A stretch of 64,000 nt of DNA, from positions 16,375,964 to 16,439,963 of the forward strand of contig NC_051434.1 of assembly GCF_001649575.2 (NCBI RefSeq), in the 5' to 3' direction. Origin of the DNA: Kryptolebias marmoratus (Eukaryota; Chordata; Actinopteri; Cyprinodontiformes; Rivulidae). Position 1 is the first letter of the stretch. Every line of letters starts with the position of its first letter. The position numbers and the translations under genes are program-made. The notes below the pieces were generated by a model. It was given only the letters and a program-made list of their open reading frames with translations, searched no databases and had not been told where the DNA came from. Positions 43,701-51,920 of this stretch are shown in pieces.

Positions 43701-46180
43701 TGGATTTCTTTGACACTGCAGAGTTCAAAACTGGAAGTGAAAGGGATAGAGGCGATCATATTTACAGGTGTTTCGTCACAGCCATTCTCTCTTATTTTCC
43801 CTTTCTGTTATCTCCTTCACTCACACTGCTTAGTGGAAAACACACACACAGATAGGTCAAATACAGGGAGCAATGTGATGATGACGATGTGAACGGATGA
43901 TGATAGACTTTTTGTTCGACATCATCATCCCTTAGCAACGAAAAGAAACCCACGCAGGACTGACATTTGCAGCTTATTCCTTAACATTTTTCTGTAGCGG
44001 CGCTGATCAAAGCCTATTGTTGTCACTTTGCAATAGTGTCAATGGGCTTTTGTTTGCCTGAGTCTCATAAAAATGCGGCCTGCGTGTGAATAGGATACTT
44101 CAGAAAGACGACTTCCAAATGTCAGTCCTGAGAAGAAAAGGGAAAAACTAAGGGTAAAAAGATCGGAGGAAAGAACTGAGGAAAGAAAGGGGGGAAAAAC
44201 AGGTTAAACCAAGACACAAAGATGGTCGGCTAATACGGACAGAGTGGTTTAAATAAAGGAGAGGCAACAAAGAGAAAGGGATAACTCAAAAAAACAAAAA
44301 GAAGCTGATGGTCTCACGTTCAAAGTCAAGGAAAACTATTGGGCCATGCTCAAGTTCGGCGCAAGCCAGCACTTTCAGGAGGTTTCCCATGAGCCCCCTG
44401 GAACAGAGAGAGGGGAGAAGTCTGTGGGTGATGAGGGGATGGGTGTCGGGGTTGTGCGCACACGGGTGTACGAGTGTGTGTGTGTGCGCATGTGAGCTTC
44501 AGGTGTGTGTGTGTGTGTGTGGTGCGCGAGAAGGAGGGCGGTTTGGGTGGGAGGCGGGATGAGAGAGCGGTTGTTGGAATGGCATGGTCGGAGTACAGCC
44601 TGGGTGAAGCATGGCAACATGGACATGTCCGACGGCGTCTTCAGTCCCACTCTCATGCTCGCTCCTGGATTCGGAGTACAAAATGGCTCCCATGGGGTGG
44701 CGCTGGCGGCAGCAGTCCAAGTTTAGATGTGAAACGGGGCAAAAGTGACTAAAAGCAATAAGGTTTCTGTACAAGAAAAACAAACACGAAGCTCTAAACC
44801 TCAGTGTTTGTGGCACAAGACTGCTTCATTAAAGGGGCTAAACATCACTAGATATCTGCAAGAAATGGAAGCAGAAATTAGAGGAACAGTTTGACCATTT
44901 TGAAGTAGTGTTTGTAAAAGTTATGAATAAATAATACCTTGCGTGATGTAAAAAGCTTCTTGAAAGGCCTCAGTTTGGAGGAACGGGGTTCAGGCTAACA
45001 GCTAGTCCAAAGCAACTAAGATAAATGCGGTTTGCTGCTGTCTTAAAACAACTCCAGTCGCCACATTTCATGCAAAGCCTACTTCACAACCTGCTGCTCT
45101 GCAGTCAGTTTCACATTACACCGTTATTTAAACGGTTATTTACATCCAGGCCTCACGTTTTCTTGAAATCCATATAATTTCTGGCAACAACAGTGCAAAC
45201 GTTTACACTTTAGGGTTTAAAGGAAGTTATAAAGTTTCAAAGACTGAAGAATCTGCTTTTTTTAGGTTCATTCGGAACTAACCATCAATACGGCTGCCAC
45301 CCTAAACTAACGAACACCTTCAAGTTTTCGTAGCGGTTTGTTCAAACGCTGTCGTTCAAACCTTTAGACTGCCGCTGATTTTCCATGACGTAGTTGTTTT
45401 GGCTGGAGTATCAAATTTCCTTCCAAGACGAGACTCTAGTCTGCACCATGCGTGCTACAACCAGCTGCTGCTGTCACTGTTCGCGCTTGCAAATTAACTA
45501 ACAAGTCTGTAAATTACCACGCTAAGTGAAATTGCCAGCAGCGTAAAGGTTTTACAAATTGCTCCGTCCATGAAGCACGATACAGTTTTGGAGATTAAAG
45601 CTGTTTTAAGACAACTTAGCTTCGTTTCGATTGGCTGTTAGCTTGTCCTCCCTCTGTTGGAGCTAAACTGCTCTTCCTAACCGAGCTTGTTCAAGAAGCG
45701 ATATCCACAATAAGTAAAGTATTAACTGGTTTTAACTTTTACACAGAAACTCATCAAAATGGCTGAAGCACTACTTTGTATCAGCCAATCTGTAAAACAG
45801 GCAGTTGGGTGATTTTTTGTGCCTTAAATTTAATCCTAAACAAAGAACGGTTTACGTGAAAGTCCAATGCAGATATTGCCGTTTCGAATCCTTTTAGTGT
45901 GTGGGTTTGTACCATCGTCAGTTAGAGAGTGGGGCTGAAGAGCATCTGATAATGACAAACACCACCCTCAACAACGCTCCATCACACCATCAACAACCCA
46001 GCGACTCGCATCTGGACGCTCCCCTCTGACCCGCCCGCTCCCCCCCCGCCGCGCCGCACTCACAGTACAAGCACACGCACACAAAAGCACACGCCCTGGC
46101 GCTCACTTACTTTCAAAGTCCAGGAAAAAATGCGGACAGTTCTCTAAATCCTTGCCAAGGACCTTAATGAGGTTCCCCAT
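31697..46180 (-). CDS. cyria: CYRI (FAM49) family Rac1-binding protein, CYRIA-like, complete coding region
   Basis: CYRI proteins bind active Rac1 at the plasma membrane and limit activation of the SCAR/WAVE complex, and so restrain lamellipodia. Ten coding exons on the minus strand join with consistent phases and GT/AG sites into 323 residues (start exon 46111-46180) or 324 residues (alternative start exon 44318-44390), the known lengths of CYRIA and CYRIB. Visible features are an MGNL N-terminus for Gly2 myristoylation, [40 protein letters not shown], and a C-terminus [10 protein letters not shown]. The tandem arginines needed for Rac1 binding in CYRI-B (R160/R161) are present in YYRRTISR, at exactly 160/161 in the 324-residue form. 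Phrases such as [11 protein letters not shown] and [10 protein letters not shown] are closer to CYRIA than CYRIB, but a third ohnolog is possible. Frame is intact, with no pseudogene signs. Confidence 0.93.
31845..31915 (-). CDS. cyria: cyri exon: [18 protein letters not shown]
   Basis: This exon follows an acceptor ending tgcgcag or cgcag and ends AG before gtggat, a weaker donor. It encodes [20 protein letters not shown] and NAL. The split codon makes Arg with the last exon. Confidence 0.95.
32165..32735 (+). repeat. tandem dimer of the aatatct-type dispersed repeat
   Basis: Two copies lie head to tail with a period of about 304 bases (ttagcaaaatatctcgtgaa at about 32170 and ttagcaaaatatctaatgaa at about 32474). 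Each continues through ttggagtc, gccgc-agctaa and gtagctgagagtcatcc/gtcgctgagagtcatcc. They lie in a cyri intron. Confidence 0.85.
32754..32861. mobile_element. short MITE, internal-deletion form of the foldback family
   Basis: This element is about 108 bases, with terminal inverted repeats tttaaagggatagtt and aactatccctttaaa. The subterminal phrase cttttgaagtggggtttgt matches the ends of the long foldback elements (for example 44890, 47690, 51905), so it looks like a short relative. Confidence 0.75.
32918..33044 (-). CDS. cyria: cyri exon: [20 protein letters not shown]
   Basis: This exon follows the acceptor ctgtctcag and ends GAT before gtgagt. It encodes [15 protein letters not shown] and then [27 protein letters not shown], the family's signature block. 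Confidence 0.97.
33238..33868 (+). repeat. degenerate agctaaaag minisatellite
   Basis: This is about 630 bases made of agctaaaag, agaagcagaatact and agaagcataatatt modules in varying order, giving irregular repeats of about 20-50 bases. A sparser continuation reaches about 34140. It lies in the cyri intron between exons at 33044 and 34351. Confidence 0.95.
34351..34430 (-). CDS. cyria: cyri exon: [18 protein letters not shown]
   Basis: This exon follows the acceptor ttcctccag and ends in phase 2 before gtgagt. It encodes [19 protein letters not shown] and CRVMLET. Its last two bases make Pro with the first base of the next exon (ETP-EYR). Confidence 0.95.
34562..34775. mobile_element. hAT-type MITE filling a small cyri intron
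   Basis: This 214-base element has ends cacaggtgtcaaactcc and ggagtttgacacccctg. Flanking 8-bp repeats are gtttacat (34554-34561) and gttcacat (34776-34783), with one mismatch. It occupies more than half of the 383-base intron 34431-34813 and ends about 30 bases from the donor. Same family as 20692-20900. Confidence 0.88.
34814..34930 (-). CDS. cyria: cyri exon: [20 protein letters not shown]
   Basis: This exon follows the acceptor cttctgcag and ends GAG before gtgcgc, a weak donor. It is 39 codons, phase 0 on both sides, ending in ATTKFVSE. A hAT MITE lies in the short intron just after it. Confidence 0.96.
35447..35524 (-). CDS. cyria: cyri exon: Rac1-binding arginines (YYRRTISR)
   Basis: This exon follows the acceptor gcgcag and ends CAG before gtgatt. 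It is 26 codons in phase 0 on both sides: [20 protein letters not shown] then RLNNQQ. It carries the double arginine known in CYRI-B to contact Rac1. Confidence 0.96.
35662..35798 (-). CDS. cyria: cyri exon: [20 protein letters not shown]
   Basis: This exon follows the acceptor cctgacag and ends AAG before gtgaga. It encodes [19 protein letters not shown] and then [19 protein letters not shown], among the most conserved stretches of the family. It ends in phase 0 with FDELK. Confidence 0.97.
36785..37020. repeat. diverged repeat, pair with 25880-26075
   Basis: It shares short ordered phrases with 25880-26075 (gagaaaata, acttggaatc, acaaactcctg, gggaggttaca). It lies in a cyri intron. The family was not recognised. 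Confidence 0.45.
37260..37365 (-). CDS. cyria: cyri exon: [20 protein letters not shown]
   Basis: This exon follows the acceptor cctgcag and ends before gtgagc. It encodes [35 protein letters not shown], a conserved helical block. It leaves one base that completes Glu in the next exon. Confidence 0.96.
37925..38640. mobile_element. long foldback element, copy 1
   Basis: The left arm (gcagatagctctttgaacaa, cctcagtttggagaaacggt, then cttaaaacaacttcagttt) is repeated inverted at the right (gaagttgttttagga, aaaccgtttctccaaactga, ttcaaagagctatctgcaac). Arms are roughly 200 bases around a unique centre. No coding sequence was seen. Confidence 0.85.
38915..39036 (-). CDS. cyria: cyri exon: [20 protein letters not shown]
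   Basis: This exon follows the acceptor ccctcag and ends GAA before gtgagg. It is the shared exon that either start exon joins. It encodes [13 protein letters not shown], then an alpha-helical stretch and [11 protein letters not shown], matching the first helices of the Rac-binding domain. Confidence 0.95.
39690..39850 (+). repeat. dispersed repeat family (aatatct-type), partial copy
   Basis: It starts ctgttagcaaaatatctcat and keeps the gagctaaagcttgatgtggt and gtagctgaaagtcgtc phrases, with the middle deleted. Confidence 0.75.
40398..40770 (+). repeat. second agctaaaag minisatellite
   Basis: This is a degenerate array of agctaaaag, agtagcaaaa and atgctagctaaa modules, related to 33238-33868 but with agtagcaaa rather than agaagcagaa as the partner module. 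Confidence 0.9.
42060..42630. mobile_element. long foldback element, copy 2
   Basis: The left arm (gatagttcaggtctttgaat, gacagctctttgaacgatct, cttaaaacaactccagttt) faces a more degraded right arm ending in ttccacagaacctcat. A small gctgttagct repeat lies near 42510. It lies in a cyri intron. Confidence 0.75.
44318..44397 (-). CDS. cyria: cyri start exon B (CYRIB-like N-terminus), mutually exclusive
   Basis: A strong acceptor (tctctgttccag) precedes seven untranslated bases and the ATG at 44390-44388. It encodes [20 protein letters not shown] then LDFE and ends in C before the donor gtgaga, giving His at the junction (EHAQPTE). [10 protein letters not shown] resembles the LTCTDLEQGP of mammalian CYRIB. 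Both start exons end in phase 1. Splicing exon A to exon B would shift the frame and reach TGA within eight codons, so they are alternatives. Confidence 0.88.
44474..44521. repeat. two (GT)n microsatellites
   Basis: GT runs at 44474-44486 and 44503-44521 are separated by a short unique stretch. They begin about 77 bases upstream (minus strand) of start exon B's acceptor. Confidence 0.95.
44883..45785. mobile_element. long foldback element, copy 3, between the alternative start exons
   Basis: The left end gaccattttgaagtagtg is matched inverted by the right end cactactttgta near 45768, preceded by ccacaataagtaaagtatta (versus ataataccttgcgtgatg on the left) and cttaaaacaactccag / gctgttttaagaca. 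It is about 900 bases, the largest copy without a nested insertion. Confidence 0.82.
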
Positions 46181-46190
46181 GGCTGGCGAC
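46111..46190 (-). CDS. cyria: cyri start exon A (CYRIA-like N-terminus)
   Basis: A pyrimidine-rich acceptor (ctcccgtccag) precedes 10 untranslated bases and the ATG at 46180-46178. The exon encodes [19 protein letters not shown] then LDFE and ends before the consensus donor gtaagt with one base (A), which makes Asn with the next exon (ENAQPTE). The PHFFLDFE ending resembles mammalian CYRIA. The coding part is 70 bases. Confidence 0.92.
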
Positions 46191-46737
46191 CTGGACGGGA
46201 GGAGACAATAAGATGCATACAGTACCAGAGACCTGGCGGCCCGCAGTGAACACAACACAACAGGTACATGGAGAACACAGCAGCGTCGCGACTGCTTTTA
46301 TTGTCGTTCAGCCCATCTGCTTTGTACTCTAAATTGTCCCGTCTTCCTGTTCGGGCAGCATGTCCATTGCCAAGTCAGACATTCCAGTCATAAGTGACAC
46401 CAATCTCAGTTTGAATCAGATACGCGGCATATGAAGTATTCAATTAGAGCGGGGCCCAAATCCAGCACTGAATCATTTAGCTCACTCCCTGGGAGTCACC
46501 AGAGCTGGACCGTGGTTTTAATCCATTTACATTACTATCGTAATCTAATAAAATGCTGCTACTATGTATGGACCGCTCCGCTCTAATGCTTCTTGTGTCT
46601 ATACATGCTTTTTATAGCCTCGACTCAAAGATGCCAGAGCTTTTTTTTTTTTCAGTGAGACTGTGACTGAAAACTTGCCCGTTTTCTCACAATTCTGCGT
46701 CGCCAAGTTGTCTCCAACGAGCGCAGCTTGGTGAGAC

Positions 46738-47715
46738 ACTGCCTTAAATGTTTCAAAGTGGGACTGTGTGGAAGGATCATGAACGGTTGACATCTCGCCT
46801 GCTGCAGACAGCTCTTCGAACGACAGAAAGAGTGTCGTTCTGACTGGGTTGACGAGCTAACAGCTAGTCTGAGTGGAGCCAAGACCAAAGTGGGCCTCTG
46901 CTGTCCTAAAACAACTTCAGTCTCAGGACGCTCACAGTGGTTTCATAAACTTTTATGCCCACTGTCACTTTAGCACCGCATTAATATCTGTGTAAATTTC
47001 TCTGGTTATGTGCATCTTCTAATACAGGCAGCAGCGGTTAGCTGTAACCCTTCATGTGCAGCCTGGAGCAGTTCCAGCAGAATATCATAGTATTTTTTTT
47101 GCTAAAATAACAATGCAATGCCAACCTAACAGCTGAGAAAAGGTTTAAAAAATAGTGTCCGCGTGAACTGCTTTGAATTTAATTGGAGATGTTTTAAAAC
47201 AGGGGTGGCACAGTGGAATAGTGGTTAGAGCTGTTGCCTCCGCAAGAAGGTTGCAGGATCGCTTCCCGGCCTGAGGCCTTTCTGGGTGGAGTTTGCATGT
47301 TCTCCCTGTGCACACGTGGGTTTACTCTGGGTACTCTGGTTTCCTCCCACAGAACAAAAACATGCATGTTAGGTTCATTGATGACTCTAAAATTGTCCCT
47401 AGGTGAGAGTGTGAATGGTTGTTTGTCTCTATGTGGCCCTGTTATGGACTTGCGACCTGTCCAGGGCGTCCCCCGCCTCTCACACAGTGACTGCTGGAGA
47501 CAGGCACCAGCTCCCCACGACCCGGAATGGAGAAGCGGGCAAATAAAATGGATGGATGGTTTAAAACAGAAAGGTTCACCTTTTGTCTTGGCTCGAACTA
47601 GCTGTGGACTTGTCAGCCCATTCAAAGCAATACCTCCAACAGGTAAGATATTAATCGCTCCCAACGTTTTCATCAAACTCCACTTCCTGAGATCTGAACC
47701 GTCCCTTTTAAGGTG
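46738..47715. mobile_element. long foldback element, copy 4, split by a SINE
   Basis: The left arm (tttcaaagtgggactgtgtg, gcagacagctcttcgaacga, gagctaacagctagtct) faces a right arm (gaactagctgtggacttgtc, caacaggtaagatattaatc, ccacttcctgagatctgaac, cccttttaagg). A SINE (47203-47559) sits in the right arm. Without it the element is about 620 bases. Confidence 0.83.
47203..47559 (+). mobile_element. complete tRNA-derived SINE
   Basis: It starts gggtggcacagtgg, with an A-box-like tagtggttagag and a B-box-like ggatcgcttcc, as in tRNA-derived teleost SINEs. The body includes tggagtttgcatgttctccc and tttcctcccacag, and the 3' end is an aatggatggatgg tail. Exact 10-bp target duplications tttaaaacag flank it (47193-47202 and 47560-47569). 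Open frames through it are chance frames. Confidence 0.93.
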
Positions 47716-48690
47716 CCAACCAGCAAGTAGGCTAACGCAACAGGATCAGATAATTAAAAAAAAGACTTCCAGCTGGGTGGGTATGAAAGCTTCTTCCTCG
47801 ATTATTTCCTCTCCTTTTGATCCCAGAGGAACTCTAGTGGCAGAAGATCAGCATCTGCCAAGTTTTGCTTCCTCTGCCGTCTTTATCTGTGGCGGTGTTA
47901 GCCCACAGCTGGGGCCCATCAGTTTGCCCCCAGTCCCCACAGGAATCACTCGCAGCCAATTGCCGGCGTGCTGACGACATGCCGCCGTCCACCGCGAGAC
48001 CGAACGAGGCACAGGCTTGTCGTAGTTACTCAGCAGGAATGGGTGTTGCAATGCAGCAGCGAGGCGCAGGCGGACGGAGTGGCACTCGCTGAGGCAGCTG
48101 ATATTCGCCTTTGTTTCAAGTCCCGGCTGCAGATAATGTACATCCAAATCAAACATGTATGCTGAGTCATCTCCGTAAGCCAGCCTAAACGGGCAAAACG
48201 CACCCCGCCTTTACTCTCAACTTTCAGACCACCTGCTCCAAGACACACGCACACACCAAACCGGCTTTGTGAATACATGCATAAGAGATTGACATTCTTC
48301 AACCTGACAAGGTGATCGCAAAGGAGAAGTCGAGCCTCGTACGATAAACCTCTGACGCATCAAAAAGCCCCGGTTGTCGGTGTGAGTTGGAGGTAGCCGC
48401 ACACACACACACTGACACACACACAAAGCGAGAGTGGAGCAGCATGAGGTCCATCCTGAGAGCAGAGCTCGGCTGATGGTTGCCAGGATACAGTTGGCCT
48501 GGTGATGCTGTCTGCTCGTCTCCGCCGAAGACAGAGGAAAGAGGCGTCCAGCCTGTTCGCACAGCGAGCTGGTTAAACAGCAGAGATCTGCTGCATCACT
48601 GACCACCTTAAACTAACTGCGCCTCGAATACGAAGGTGTTTGAAGTCAAACTTCAAAACGAGGAAACCGTAACACCACATCTGTTCTTAC

Positions 48691-48920
48691 CCTCTGTTGT
48701 CTTTTTTTCTTTTTCTTGAGTTTGTTGCTATCTTCTGCTATCTTCTCGCCCCTGGTTTCCTCTGCTGCCTTCCTCCTCCGAACTGAAACTCTTTGCAGGG
48801 AGTAAATCCCAGCTCAGGATCCCAGTGTGACACCGGTTGCCGCTCTCTGCTTCTCCAGAGACCGGCACGAACTTCTGCTCTCGCTCTTTCTCCCTCTGTC
48901 TAGCTGTCTGTAATGTCTGT
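48691..48920 (-). promoter_or_regulatory. candidate promoter and non-coding first exon of cyri
   Basis: On the minus strand a TATA-like ctttaaata box (48957-48950) is followed by about 230 bases of purine-rich sequence with no ATG in any frame, ending cagagg before a consensus donor gtaaga (48690-48685). Both start exons have acceptors just before their ATG, so at least one upstream non-coding exon must exist, and this is the best candidate. A CpG-rich stretch with a CGG run (49342-49360) lies about 400 bases upstream. The start site near 48920 is inferred from TATA spacing. Confidence 0.5.
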
Positions 48921-49341
48921 CCCCTTCACACTTCTCTTAATCGGACATCTATTTAAAGGCCTATGGTTTTCTCTCTTTGCTCTGCCCTAGATGCTGCACA
49001 TTGTTTTTTTTTAATTGTTTGTAGACAGTGATATTCTGCTAGGTGAGGTGGTAGCTGTGCACGTTTTTACATTTCTGTGTTTTTTTCCCGACGTGCCCCT
49101 TAAGCGTCTCACTTTTGTTATTTACAGGATTGAAAAACAGCTCGTTCTCTTCTAGTTTCTGACGTCAGAATGGGTTCCTCAAAAACATCCCCCTGCAGCT
49201 TTCCTTTCTGCCTCACTTCTCCATTTCACCGCTCAGCAGTGTGTTTTTCCCCCCTGCTCCTTCGGCTTCGTCTTGTCACAGCACATCTCCGTCACAGTGT
49301 CAGTCGGCCTCCATTTTGGCCCTCGGGTGCGAGGAAACTCA

Positions 49342-49360
49342 CGGCGGCGGCGGCGGCGGC
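49342..49360. repeat. (CGG)n run in CpG-rich DNA
   Basis: Six CGG units lie in a CpG-rich stretch, 400 bases upstream of the candidate cyri first exon. Confidence 0.95.
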
Positions 49361-50469
49361 AGCGCAGTCGCACGTTTTCGTTCACGTCGTTCGTACTCGA
49401 GCCATGAGAGGCATGACGCCGGGACCGGTCGAGCACTCTGGCATTGTGGAAATTAGGAAGTGGGCTTGGTGGCCGTTGGTTGCAGTTTCCACGTGCGAGC
49501 GCGCGCGCATGGTGCGGGCGGGAAAGTGGAGCAAAGAGCCGCTGTTATGCAACTGCGCGGCAAACACAGCTCTCATCTGTAGTCCGGCACGAGGGGACCA
49601 AACAACCAGGAGCTCCTTGAATCCTAATAAAGATGCAGATCGGTGACCGCATGGGCCTGAAGACCTGGACTGGAAGCCAAGCTGCCGAGCCAAGTCTCCC
49701 TGAAAGATTCTCCTTGTCGCAGCCCAGAAAAGCACACTAGTGTGGGTTTGCACAACCCAACCTCTGTCGACCCAGTAATCTCATTTAAAACCTCTTCTGC
49801 CCTCTGAGAGCCCAACCCCGATTTGGCCGCAAATTAAAGAACATTTAGGGGCTCGACTCAAAACCAACTATCATACCTGGAAAGAGCAGATAAACTGCAC
49901 CCTTGTAGCTGTTCTCTAACCATTTTGACTCAGTGCGTCTCCCATTTGGTGCCGTCCATCAGCTGTTCCTCCTCCCAACACTCCCATACGGTCTCTCTCT
50001 CATAGGCGACCTATTTTTTGTTAGTTTTTTTTTTTTCAGGTGTATTCCATTGCCCAATGTTTGAGCCTACCTTCTTTACTTGAGTGTTTTTCCCCACTGG
50101 ATCAGTTCACTGCATCAAACAGGGCTCGTCAGCTCCTCGCGTCGGTTACAGCATCAGCACCCAACACCTGGCAACGACACACAGACAGGAAGAACACGTG
50201 TACTGAAGGTTAAATTCAACAATGTGGGAGAAAGTCGTTATATATAGCTGATTGTAACCTGAAATAGGGGGTAAAAAAGACCATTCTGAGAAAAGTGGCA
50301 GTGGTACGATCTTAATTATCCACCATCTCTGTGTAGATTGATAAAGCAGCATAAAAAATTGATGTGTTTTTTCAAGGAATGCACACTTTTGATTGCAGAG
50401 TTTCAAACTAAAACCATCTTAAGTTACAAGAAAATAACATTTTGCTCCATCTGACTCAGATTATATCTT

Positions 50470-50900
50470 GGGAATGACTCTCACCTACTACCATATTAAA
50501 TTTTAGCGCAATATCTGTAAAATGACAAGTATCGTTGTCGCTGGCTAAGACTGATTATTTGTGGGGGTTATCTTGAATGGGGTTCACTTCAAAAGTTAAT
50601 CAGCTGCAGACCCACATCCAGGAAATAATATCTAAGAGTTTCATTCAAATCTAACAGACTGAGTCGAAGTTTGAAACAAAGCTCTTGAGCTACTACCACA
50701 CCTGATTTTTAGCTCAGTATCTGTGAAGCTGACAGTGTTATAGCCATTTTTGCGTTTAGTTGATTAGTTGTGGTGGCCGTCTTGAATGGAGATGACTCCA
50801 AAAGGTAATTAATTGTAGATGTACATCCAGTTGGCACTTTCTGAAAGATTAATTCAAAACTATGATGTGGTTCATGAAATATTTTGCTAACGCAACAAAG
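50470..50900 (-). repeat. reverse dimer of the aatatct-type dispersed repeat
   Basis: Two units lie head to tail on the minus strand with a period of about 206 bases. Each has the tactaccac/tagctcagtatctgt phrases, and the last ends in gttagcaaaatatttcatga. It is the mirror arrangement of the dimer at 32165-32735. Confidence 0.8.
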
Positions 50901-51364
50901 AAATGAGAAGAAAAATGAACTGAACGGGGAAATGAAATGGAAACACAAAGTAAACACGACACTGAAGAAATCACAAAGTCTGTTAACAACTAACTTTGTT
51001 TCTAATGTTTATGTCCTGGGCATCTAGTGACTAAAAAGTATTTATTCATTTAAAACCGAAGACAGAAGATGGAGTAACAAGCAGTAACAAACACAATCAA
51101 GGTGGCAAGCTCTCGTAGAGTTTAATCCCGTTGGGGAGAAGTGAATCTTTAACGGGGAATTTAATGATTTTGAGCTCAGAGTCATTCTGATAAGGGTTTG
51201 TAAATTATTCTAGAAGTAGCAGCCAGCGTAAAGACACAATCACCTCTACTTTATTGTTTTGAACGTCTAAGAGCATCGATTGGTAAGCCGTGGAAGTTTC
51301 AAGAATAATCATTTAAAGAAAAAAACAGGTTTCTTTGGGCGCTATGGGGACAGAACATCAAACG

Positions 51365-51920
51365 GAGGCCTTTTGAAGAGGTGATCTCTGAAAATGTTCC
51401 GAGCGAATGTCTCACCTGTCGTAGATCATCCTGCGAATGACCTCAGTTCGGAGAAAACGGAATTAGATTCTCACAGGACTGATGAGCTAACCGTTGGCCA
51501 CAGCGGGGCCGGAACCAAAGTGGGTCGCAGCTGTCTCACAACAACTCCAGTCTCAAACAGCTCATAGCGATTTCTTACGCTGTTAGTGTCCCAGTCTGCA
51601 CCAGAAGTGCTACAGCTAGCTGCTATTTGTGCCTGCACAGAGGCACAAATAACCACAGAGCTCTGTGTAAATACCCGAGTGATCCCAAACTAACAGTATG
51701 AACTAATAGTGTTCACATGAGCTGCTTTGAAGTGTTGGAGATTGGAGCAGTTATTAAATCGGCACCGGTCCACTTTGGTCTTCAACCCGCTTGGACTAGC
51801 TGTTACAGCTCGTCAGTCCAGTCAGAATTAAGTCGTTCAAAGAGCTATCCGCGACAGGTAAGATGTTAACTCCTCATAACCTTTCCACGGAGCTCCACTT
51901 CAAAAGGTCTGAACTGCCAA
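51365..51920. mobile_element. long foldback element, copy 5
   Basis: The left arm (ccttttgaagaggtgatctc, gacctcagttcggagaaaac, gatgagctaac) faces a right arm (gctcgtcagtccagtcagaa, ttcaaagagctatccgcgac, ctccacttcaaaaggtctga). Length is about 555 bases. Confidence 0.83.

Larger units (their letters stand above)
39037..44317 (-). other. cyri intron after the start exons
   Basis: This 5.3-kb intron (from start exon B) contains a repeat copy (39690-39850), the second agctaaaag array, foldback copy 2, GA-rich low complexity (43140-43210, 43365-43420) and otherwise unrecognised sequence. A unique stretch at about 40100-40340, rich in TAAT-type sites, is a possible regulatory element. Confidence 0.75.
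44398..46110 (-). other. cyri intron between the two start exons
   Basis: This 1.7-kb stretch separates the alternative start exons. Foldback copy 3 fills about half of it. The remainder includes the GT runs and a C-rich stretch near 46040. No further exon was recognised. Confidence 0.8.
46191..48690 (-). other. cyri first intron (if the 48.7-kb exon is right)
   Basis: This stretch contains foldback copy 4 with a nested SINE and otherwise unrecognised sequence. Bases 46330-46600 are unique, low in CpG and free of repeats, a possible regulatory element next to start exon A. Confidence 0.6.

Noticed and set aside
47203..47280. Possible tRNA gene (A- and B-box-like sequences)
   Set aside because: The boxes belong to the SINE head. 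No cloverleaf or terminator is present.
47234..47974. 246-codon plus-strand open frame
   Set aside because: Most of it is the SINE at 47203-47559 read through into foldback sequence, so it is not a gene.
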